From contig CM059625.1 of assembly GCA_030435675.1 (NCBI GenBank), positions 1,922,001 to 1,986,000 on the forward strand: a DNA stretch of 64,000 nt, written 5' to 3'. The translations under genes were made by a program, and so were the position numbers. Within the stretch, counting starts at the first letter, position 1. Every line of letters starts with the position of its first letter. Below the pieces are notes generated by a model. The model worked only from the letters and a program-made list of their open reading frames with translations. It did not search any database and was not told the DNA's origin. Shown here one piece after another: positions 55,837-64,000 of this stretch. The stretch comes from Steinernema hermaphroditum. Its lineage: Eukaryota; Nematoda; Chromadorea; Rhabditida; Steinernematidae.

Positions 55837-56761
55837 ATGCAAATCAAAGAAGAACCAAATGAAGATGTCCCCGAGCCGGTCCGGGAAGCCGATATGAGAG
55901 GGGTTTTTGTGGTTTTCTCGGGGAAAGAGGAGACTCCGGAAGATGGGGAACCACAAGAGCTCCCAGTGGCTGATGGCCGCGTCGCTGCGCTTCCCGGTGA
56001 GTTTCAACGTTCTATAACTAACACTGCCTTGGTGGTATATTTCTCTGAGAGCGATCTATAGTAGCATTTTCAAGTTGGGCTTATTTTAAATTTCACACCG
56101 ATAAGATCATAAACTGGGAATAAAGACACCCGGATCAAGCTGGAATTCGAACCTATCGGAGAGAGATCGTCTGCACAAAATGCACCTCGAACGCCTATAG
56201 AAAACTCTATGCGACGCACACCATTTGCATCATTTGTTCTTTCAGCTATTTCGTAAATAAGAGTGAAAATATTCTTTTTCCGTTCCCACTACCGTTCAAC
56301 CAACCATTTGTTCAGGATTTACAATAATTTTGTTGCTAATCATTCATTCTTAATTGCATTTAGGGCGGACCACTGAACCCCCCGTAGCGTTCTCGATGGT
56401 CAGGAAGACCCCGACGTCCCAACGCCGAAGTATGTTCCTTTACGTTCAAAATGATTGATTGATTTTGTGGAATTCCACTTATTTATCGTATTCCTGTTCA
56501 GAGAGATCTCAGAAGGGCCAGAAAGCCACCGGGCACCAGAAGAAGATGAACGGGCACGTCAAGGCCTCTACGAAGCCTTCCCATTCCAGTACGTTTCTCT
56601 TGTACGCATTCTTTAATTCCCGTCTAGACCCACCCACTTCCCGGAAGCAGCGTGCTCCCCGCACTAACCGTCAGCCCAAAGTTGCAGCCGACGAAGAACC
56701 AGTGGCCATGCGCACCAGGTCTCGCACTACGATGAAGCTCCGGAATGGACGCCGCATTTGA
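55837..56761 (+). CDS. Small Lys/Arg-rich, probably nuclear protein (148 aa)
   Basis: Four exons, all joined in phase 1: 55837-55996, 56364-56429, 56502-56588 and 56628-56761 (TGA). The last intron is only 39 bases. The ATG follows TAATCTAG by six bases. The N-terminal third is acidic (MQIKEEPNEDVPEPV, EETPEDGEPQEL), with IKEE resembling a sumoylation site. The rest is strongly basic with Ser/Thr/Pro (RKTPTSQRRKRSQKGQKA, SRKQRAPRTNRQP, RTRSRTTMKLRNGRRI). This is the make-up of a chromatin- or RNA-associated protein, but no AT-hook or histone fold is clear. The family is not recognised. Confidence 0.8.
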
Positions 56762-56848
56762 TTCAGGACGATCTCTGTCTCTAGAATTGTTTTAGTTGAA
56801 ATTAATGTTGATGTTTTCATTATGAAAACACCTATTTCTGTGCCTCAA

Positions 56849-56854
56849 AATAAA
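56849..56854 (+). terminator. Poly(A) signal of the basic-protein gene
   Basis: AATAAA lies about 90 bases after the stop codon. Confidence 0.6.
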
Positions 56855-56946
56855 ACGTAAAGCTCAAGATTCTAGAAAAAGATCATAATGCATTAAATAA
56901 TTATTAAATAATAACAATAATTAGCAGCATATTTGTAAAAATGATA

Positions 56947-59091
56947 TTATTTCTTCAATGGAGGCGCGTCGTAGTTTCCACAGCCATGCGGGAAACCTTC
57001 AGGAGGCGAAGGAATCTCACCGGGCTCGCCCACTCGGAAAGCGAAGCCGAGTCCAGCAATGGAGTGGAACATCGTGTGACAATGAGCTAGCCACCAGCCA
57101 GGATTAGAAGCTCGGAATCTACAACTTTTTGTTACGAACCGTTCCTCTGCTTTTGTTTTACCTAATCACGGTATACCCGCCGGGAGGAATAACGATCGTA
57201 TCTCGAAGAGAGGGGTTCTTAGCCATACCGGAAACGTTTCCGTCCATCCAGTTGGCATCGCTCCATGGGAGAGCGTTGCACGGCCACTAAAAAGCATTCG
57301 TATCTTAGCAGAAAAAGGGAAATTCCTACCGTTTTGTCATTGCATGGAATGTCAGTGTTTGTTACGTTGATGATTCCCTTCTGGTCGTACGTCGGGAATC
57401 CCATTTTCATTACGTAAAAGTGGAACCCATGGAAGTGCATGGCATGCGCGGTGTCGCTGAGAATCTCGCCAGGGCGGAACATGTTGTACATCGTCATCTG
57501 AAAGTGAATTACTGTAATCAAATGCGACATGGCAGTAAAACAGTCAAATGGGACTCGGAACATTCGTTTTTATGTCGTCAAAGAACTTGGAGCCGCTTCG
57601 GACCATGACTTCATAGACAGGAAAACGTAACGAACCTGCACAATATCGTTTGTTTTGAAACTGTAGTTGTAGTAACAACCACACTTAGGATCACGAGGAT
57701 TGGACGTGCTCAATGGGCATTTTGGATCGCAGACTTTGGTGACCTCGTTCATTCGATCCATGTTGTAGTGAGGCATGGATGTAGGATACCGGAAGGGATG
57801 GCCATTTTCAGACACCATGCTGTAGAAGTGCTCCTAAACAAAGCCATCTACTCTACTTCAGGAAAGAATAGTTCACCTGATAACCTTCGGTGAAATGTTT
57901 CGCTTCGAGTACTTCCTTATCGTTGATGAGCTCAGCACTCTCGAGATCAACTGCTGGAATGCATGTGTACGGGAATTGAGAGCCGAATTGTCCGAATGGG
58001 CAATTCAGTACGGTACATTTGTTCTTTTTAGTGCAGGTACTGTGGGCGTAGTCAACTGAAATTCGCAATAACAATGATGTTGACCATATAGAGGCTGTAC
58101 CGTCATCAGTCTCCTCAAGAATGCTGTCTTCGTACTCAAGATTGGCTAGTCCGACAAGCGGCTGCGCGAGACTCATGTCATGATTGTACACATCAATGTT
58201 CTCAATGATGATACGGTAGGTCTTCTTTTTCGGTTTGGCGATACCCTCTATCACAACATCGTAGCGCTCAGCAGTGAGGAACATGAACTTATCGACCTGA
58301 AGAATCTTATTATCATAGTTAGACGTGCGAAGGACTTGCAGTTATAGGCTTTACTGGAGCGCCGTCAGCAGCTACAACAGTCATTTTGTGTCCTTCCACC
58401 GACACCATCACAGCATTGAAGTTGTTGGCGTTAACAAATCGGAGCCGACTCTTTTCACCCGACTTGATTCTAAAGGTTTCAAGAGGAAGACGGCTGGGAC
58501 GAGTGCGGAGGTCGTTCTGATTGTGCCAGCCCTTCTCGTTGACCGTCAGAGCTTGAATTGGGAAGCACCCCTCAATGTAGGTGCCGTCGTAAATCCTTCT
58601 GCAGCTAAAGCACTTCTCGTTGTTGTCGTAACCGTAGGCGAATTTTCCAAGCCACTCAAACGTTGTGTAATAGTCCCGCCCGGTGGACATTACTGGAATA
58701 TCCTGCAAAAAAGGAAAAAGACGTTCCACTGTAAACATGTAATATACCTGAACAATGGCCAAATAATCTCGATCATATTTCGTCTCATCAGGATGCTTCA
58801 CAACGAATCCACCCAGAAATCCATCAGCTTTATCATAAGCGGCGTGACCGTGGTACCAGTGAGTTCCGGCAGTGTCGGCAATGAAGCGATAGCTATATGA
58901 AAGAGAAGCGTCGATCGGGCATTGCTGTATATAGGGTGCTCCGTCAGCGTACCACATGTTCTTCTTGTCAACACCGTGGACATGCAACGATGTTTTCTCC
59001 AGTGGTTGCGTGTTCTTGACACGAATGTAAACTTCAGCGCCATAAGGAACGACGATCGGTGTACCCGGACTGAAAGAGATGCTGTTATCTA
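56947..59091 (-). CDS. Multicopper oxidase (laccase-like), N terminus not found
   Basis: Eight phase-consistent exons: 58748-59091, 58340-58702, 58101-58296, 57877-58055, 57636-57833, 57330-57497, 57162-57286 and 56947-57118 (TAA), about 581 residues. All four copper-ligand motifs are intact: LHVHG, HWYHGH, HAMHFHG and HCHTMFH. The position ten residues after the T1 cysteine is Leu, not Met, as in high-potential laccase-like enzymes. The intron at 58297-58339 uses a GC donor (ACT|GCAAGT); joining there restores the family-typical KPITVDKF. Multicopper oxidases oxidise metals or phenols with oxygen, usually outside the cell or at the membrane. The exon at 59091 opens with a split codon after CACTGCAG, so a 5' exon with the signal peptide is missing. 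Confidence 0.93.
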
Positions 59092-59958
59092 CTGCAGTGC
59101 ACAATTTTGGATAGAAAAATAGCAAGACATGCGCTTAATTTATAAGTCTTGTAGGGAAAGCCGACCCTCATCTGGAGTTACTGTTCATTAGTGTCTCCCT
59201 ACCTGCGTGCCAATTTTCAGATCGATCTGAGTCGACCACTTCGGGAGGTTCCGAAAGGATCATAGGGCCAACTCATTGCATAATGCCAAATCATAATTGT
59301 TTTTATGATGCAATATGAAATTGCCAGCTATAGTTCATGTCAGATAAGAACGAGGATGTTCTCACAAAGCTGTTGTTTTGAAGGTATGGTAATACGCTCG
59401 TGCCCTAATGACACCATGAATCGCATAGCTTGTCATGTTTGTGATCTGATAACGTATAGACCATAAATCATCATATGTTTTAAGATGATGATTACTGACG
59501 TAGAGATAACGATAGGTGTCTTTTTTCAACAGGACCTATATCCTTTTACTGGCGCACTTCACTATCCTTATCGCTCTCGTTAATGTACTTTTGATTCCAA
59601 CAAGGAAGTTACTACCGTAAATTATTAGTTTTGCATGTCTCGGTTTGATTCTACAGTGGTGGCCACTAAAATAGGCGAACCCCTTAGCTAAAGCTTCAAT
59701 AGCTGATTTACCCTGACTTTCAAACTTGGGCCAGAATCCCGGGGCCTACTAAATGTAGAACTTATCAGGTAACAAATTTAACATCAAGATGACTCAGATT
59801 TGGCATTTTTGTTTTCTGTCAGGATTTTTGTTTCTTTTTTGGGTGTTATCCACTGGTTTTCATGCATGATAGCGTGCTCATTTCTATACTTTGTAATTTC
59901 TTTCACAAATCTGCTACTCAACTCATTCAGAAAAGGAAGACTGAGTCGGCCGAATGTA
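59092..59958. other. Stretch expected to hold the oxidase 5' exon
   Basis: I could not find an exon ending in the right phase to join 59091. A transposon-end-like sequence lies at 59654-59682. Confidence 0.4.
59654..59682 (+). mobile_element. Possible end of a Tc1/mariner-like element
   Basis: CAGTGGTGGCCACTAAAATA followed by GGCGAACC, preceded by TA, resembles the terminal repeat of the foldback element at 20608 (TGG, then A-rich, then ATAGGC and ACC). The opposite end was not found nearby, so it would be a solo or truncated remnant. Confidence 0.35.
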
Positions 59959-60697
59959 CTACATTTCCTGCCGGCATCGTGGCTCCCCAGTGGAAAATAA
60001 GTAATAGCTATTTGTTTCACGATAAACTGTACACTCAGTAGGCCTCGTGTTTCTGACCCAGTTTTGAAACCCCACGGTAAATCGGCAATTGAGATACTTT
60101 TGCCTAAGAGGTGCGCCCATTGTCCTGTGTCCACTACAAAACAGAAGATACTAGTTGGCGAATAGTTAGCTTTTCGTACATATGAAGTTTGAGGGCATCG
60201 TGCCTTACTATGCCGACCATTTTGGTTGTCTATCGACTAGACAAAGTTTTTCACAAAATACATATATTACCTTCTGCCACTAACGAGGATGATTCTCTTG
60301 TGAAGACCATCCCTTTGAACGAGATCACCCAGACTCGACTCGTTGATCGGAGCCCTCTTCCGGCAGCTGCTGAGCTCATCCGAATCGCGTATGAACCACG
60401 ATTTCTTAAAATTCAAACATCGAAGCTATCCCATCTCCGAAACATACCGTATCCGGTTCATAATCCACAATCCTTCTCTTTCCACCGTCCCTCACATGCA
60501 TCGAAAGCTTCTTTGACAGACTCATCTCAAATTCATACACTCCATCCTAAAAATGTGCAAGTTTCGTAGCTTTCTTTTGTCACCAGCTGAGGAACCTTAT
60601 TGGGCTTGGCGAGCTCCAGAGGTTGAGCATACTTCTGCCAGGAATAGGCTGTATTGGCGAGAGATAAGATCAGTAGGCAGAGAAGTAGGCGACTCAT
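59959..60697 (-). CDS. Secreted orphan protein (169 aa)
   Basis: Four phase-consistent exons: 60596-60697, 60448-60546, 60271-60404 and 59959-60133 (TAG). A clear signal peptide (MSRLLLCLLILSLANTAYS) is followed by a hydrophilic domain (DGVYEFEMSLSKKLSMHVRD, DSDELSSCRKRAPINESS) and a C-terminal part with three cysteines (NCRF, TECTVYRE, PRCRQEM). An N-glycosylation site (NES) is present. It probably acts outside the cell. The family is not recognised. It lies upstream of the multicopper oxidase on the same strand but too far away to be its missing 5' end, and it ends in its own stop codon. Confidence 0.8.
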
Positions 60698-61462
60698 TTC
60701 GACCGACTGAACATTCAACAATGGGAATCACTCGGTACTTTGGTCTTGATAAATTTTACGGATAAAAAAACGAGGATGTGATAACAAGTAATCATCTGAC
60801 TAAAAAGGTGATCTTTGGCGCCGCTGTAGAATGGTAATAAAACTGTACTAAGCACAGTGGCACTCAATGTAATGTGAAGTCGTAATTTGAGTGAATGCAT
60901 AGAGAGCTATAGTACTAATAAACAGTATCTTTTTTTGGTGGACCAAGGCAGGGTTGGAAATCTCTCCAAGTTAACAAATTGTACATTGTAATCCTGATTG
61001 GTTGTTTACTGGTCAGTAGTATTGACCCGGACGCAAGGGGGACAGTAAAGGAAAAACACATTGAGCTCTACATGACATGCAAAGACAATCGCTGCACGGT
61101 AACACAGGTGCAAGGGGCTATCCTGTAACAACCAAGAACCTTATGGTATCACGGATCCGAATCCCATTCTCTCGGATAAGATTGACCCAGTAGATAATAG
61201 CTTTTTCTTTCAGGATTACAACAACTGTTGCGCTCCATGCATCGCAACCCAGCTGAACTTCCTCTTTCGGAAAAGGTAAAAAGTAGCCCGACTTGTATGC
61301 TGGAACAAAGATTGATCGTTGGTGACGACCTCGTTTTTATGTTCACATCTACGGGTTGCACAAATAACCGCTATCGGAAATAAAGTTGTCATTTTTCGGT
61401 GCACCTTAAGGAAAATAGGTTGGCGTACAGTTGACGGTATCAGTTACCAAGATCTCAAGTTG
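60698..61462. other. Intergenic stretch
   Basis: Promoter side of the secreted orphan gene. Short unsupported frames only. Confidence 0.45.
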
Positions 61463-61786
61463 CTAGGTTAGATCGACACCGCAGATAGCGTTTTGTGTTC
61501 CCTGAAACTTGAAACAAAGACCTCCCTTTTTTCCACTCAGTGTGGATTGCAACTGCAAAGTACTTTTCGGGGATGTTACAAAAACTGTCCCAAATCCACT
61601 CCGCGGAAACACTACGTCGAACGACGCGGAGTTCTCTTCAAAAATCCTTAAAATCACGTTCACTATCGTTAGGAATTGGATTCCTAAAGTAGACGCTGCT
61701 TAGTTGAAAACTCCAATCTTCACCAGAACAGTCACGATCAAGAAAGACGCTCTTGCAGTGCTGATCTATTATGCTGTGCGCTCGTG
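61463..61786 (-). CDS. Two C-terminal exons of an unrecognised gene
   Basis: Minus-strand exons 61724-61786 and 61463-61683 join in phase 1 over a 40-base intron (GTGAAG...CTTTAG), ending in TAG. The encoded part has alternating hydrophobic segments suggesting beta strands (IQFLTIVNVILRIF, SGFGTVFVTSPK, KKGGLCFKFQGTQNAIC) and several cysteines. Upstream exons were not found. The family is not recognised. Confidence 0.4.
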
Positions 61787-62764
61787 CTGTTCAAACACTA
61801 ACACACAATACAAGCAATCAGCATACGGAACTCATAACAACGGAACTGCACGTAGTTATCAATCGTTGTCTGCGAGCTTTAACGCGCCATCAAGCTCGGT
61901 TACATTTGCGATTGTTGTACAGGTTCGGCTCGTAGCCCAGTCTTTGCATTGCCTCCTGCGAAAACGTTGATCTGGGTTGCACTACTGCATGAAGTAAATC
62001 CTTCGATCAAAATTTTACACATGATTTTCTTATGGCAAGAACAATTCTTGCGCATGGTAAAATAATATGTTGTTTTTCTATCGTCCACAAATGACAAGAC
62101 CGGAAGTACTGGCGCTCTTTAGGTGCTACAAATGGGCATACAAAATCGCACATATAGTGAAATAGATAAGTCGAATCGCTTCTTGTGCGAAGGTGAGTAT
62201 ATCAAATCAAACAAATGGTTGCCAACGAGGAGGAAATAGAAAATCGAAAATATAGAAAATCGCATTGCATTTATTATGTAGCTACAGTTAAATGTCGGTT
62301 GCTCATTTGCCCCTCTTACACGCTTTGAATCACCCCGAATTTGTTTATTGTTGGGCCATAGCTACATCATAAACGCAATTATTCACGCAGACTAAAATGT
62401 GGCATAAGAATACGCGCCTCCAACTTATCAGCATCTAGGCGGCATACATAAAGCGAAGCTCAAAGTCCACACAAGTATTATTTTTATTGCAATTATTCCA
62501 AGTGTTCCGGTTTTTTAATTAACCGTTGTTTATGTGTGCACTGGTCGTCCTCTGTGTAAATGATATTAAATTTTGCATTCGATAATTGGCGTTCGTGTGC
62601 AACGTGCCAAAATAAGTTTGTTGGTAAACTGAATGCTGCTTTCAGTAATAGCCCTTATGTCCGTTGAACGGAAATCCCATTTATTTAGAAACCCGACAGC
62701 GACACAGATAACCAACAAACTAGAAATATAATGGAATTTATTTAGAGATGATATGTTGTATAAC
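61787..62764. other. A+T-rich intergenic stretch
   Basis: No exon with support was seen. Confidence 0.5.
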
Positions 62765-64000
62765 TTATCCAATCACACGCAGACAAGAGAGAATAATCTC
62801 CAGTGGATCGTTGGTAACTATAAGAGATCGCTCGCTGACTAGATTAAGAGAGAACGACTTGTGGCTGGTCTCGGAAATTTCGAATTCGAACTGATTGTTG
62901 AGATACTTTTTTAGTTGAATGAACCCCCGGTAGCTCATCGACGGGAGGCGTACTTCGCCTACTCGCTGGGTTTGATTGAAGAAGATCTGAAATCAAGAAG
63001 TTGGCTCATATGAACAGTGTCATATATCAAAAGTTTACGGTCAACTGGTGCCTGCCACTATGAAATACTTATTTACCTGAAAGAACTGCACAACCAAGCC
63101 GGTACTCGTTTCAAAATCGTTGTTCCTGGATATAAATTTGAACTCCTGTAGGTGCTCCCCAAGAGTGAACATCTCCACAATGAGATCGGCAAGCTGCATC
63201 CTGTAGACTCCCCCGTAGTCGATGTCCAAATTCTGAAAAGAAGAGCGTGATGATACTTTGTTTTTAATTCTTGGTTTTCGATTTGGTTTGCCAATCAGTT
63301 ATCACTGTTCATTCTTGGGTACAAAAGTTGAGATTGTTTAACCTCCGTAATGTAGTTTGAGACGTGTTAATCTTTTCAACGACAGAAAGATGGAGCCAAC
63401 GTGAGTAAATCGAGTTTTTCTCGACGTTCCACGGTCATCAGTGATGATAATCGTTTGTGCTATCATAACGAAAAAGAAAGGAGAGCGAAGCAAACAACAA
63501 GTTCCGGGATTGCGATTTGAATTTAGCACTCGTATGTGAACATTCAGCTTCTTGAGACCAACAGGACCACATAAATTTTAGGTTCAAATCACTGTTGTGT
63601 AGAGCTGTAGTATATGTGTAGTCATTAGAGTAACCTCATATAAGATACAGGGGAATTGCCTGTGATTCAACCTTACCATGAGTACATTTGGTCCCGCCAG
63701 GAACCCAACCAACTCCTCGAGAAGACACACTGAGTTCTCGGCGATGCGTAGAGCCGTTACGGACTTTTGCAGAACTTTTGTCTCGAAGAAACGTTTCCGA
63801 TTGTCGCCGCCCATGAAACCCTGAAATCATACGATAAATCCTTGACCATTCCGCGTCAAATAAAGGGAGAAGTACGATAGACATTCGTTTGTTCAACACA
63901 AGGCACTGACTACTTTACATTGTTCACCTTACCGATTTCCAGTTGACCATTTTAATATTTCGGCAAACCGGGAAATCCAGAGTATCCAGTAGGGACTTAT
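62765..64000 (-). CDS. Unrecognised gene, 3' part, runs off the right edge
   Basis: Four minus-strand exons join in phase 0: 63933-64000 (cut by the window), 63677-63820, 63077-63232 and 62765-62986 (TAA). The product is globular with mixed helices and strands (RKRFFETKVLQKSVTALRIA, VYRMQLADLIVEMFTLGEHL, GLVVQFFQIFFNQTQRVGEV, SYRGFIQLKKYLNNQFEF). No signal peptide, membrane span or motif was seen in this part. Intron borders are canonical (GTAAGG, GTAAGG, GTAAAT; acceptors TTTCAG). The family is not recognised and the start lies outside the window. Confidence 0.75.

Noticed and set aside
58312..58339. 28-base GT-AG intron (CAC|GTCTAAC) in the multicopper oxidase
   Set aside because: Below the usual nematode minimum and leaves non-conserved residues. 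The 43-base GC-AG alternative restores the family sequence.
59784..60134. 116-codon minus-strand frame, first considered a transposase remnant
   Set aside because: The same DNA in another frame is the last exon of the secreted orphan gene, with correct phase and its own stop.
1..64000. tRNA genes, rRNA genes and CRISPR arrays
   Set aside because: I looked for B-box-like GGTTCGAAT contexts with matching acceptor stems and for regularly spaced repeats, and found none that held up. The gene structure is clearly eukaryotic.

Overview
The window reads as nuclear DNA of a nematode, most likely a clade V (rhabditid/strongylid) species. The basis is many small introns with GT-AG borders and TTTCAG or TTTTAG acceptors, several start codons lying a few bases after such an acceptor (as in SL trans-spliced genes), an A+T-rich background, and nematode-type families: divergent nuclear receptors, N-terminally extended globins, short secreted PLA2-like proteins and gut aspartic proteases. 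No rRNA, tRNA, CRISPR or prokaryotic operon was seen. Exon models were assembled by hand from splice signals and reading-frame continuity. Lengths and phases were checked for each, but there is no transcript support.

Left part, 1-20400. A 4,880-base block at 1-4880 recurs at 9979-14858 with only two differences noticed, so this is a very young duplication (or assembly duplicate) with a 9,978-base offset. Each copy carries a small two-exon minus-strand gene, a first exon of a globin gene, and a frameshifted minus-strand reading frame. The second globin exon joins in phase to six further exons (16446-20397) to give a 347-residue globin. The first is an orphan. Between the copies lie the end of an unrecognised plus-strand gene (4926-5442), a RING-finger gene about 100 bases behind it (possible operon), and an unrecognised four-exon gene (7154-8425).

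Middle, 20600-38200. A 1.44-kb foldback Tc1/mariner-type element (20608-22051) is followed by an intronless 393-codon orphan gene. Then comes a complete 11-exon smc-6 (SMC5/6 complex, minus strand). Next is an inward-rectifier potassium channel gene (irk, minus strand) with an altered selectivity filter and a C-terminal tail built from repeated intron-exon modules. After these lie a repeat-rich gap, a three-exon secreted PLA2-like gene and a single-exon coiled-coil gene.

Right part, 38200-64000. After a gene-poor stretch come a pepsin-like aspartic protease with a TATA box and GATA sites, a TRAF homologue, two small minus-strand genes separated by a dispersed poly(A)-tailed repeat, and an unrecognised multi-exon gene downstream of a divergent nuclear hormone receptor. 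These are followed by a small basic, probably nuclear, protein, a multicopper oxidase (minus strand; N-terminal exons not found), a secreted orphan protein, and part of an unrecognised gene running off the right edge.

The genes do not form one pathway. The most unusual signals are the fresh duplication that doubles a globin first exon, the channel with a broken filter motif and modular tail, and two apparent GC-AG introns with the same donor sequence.
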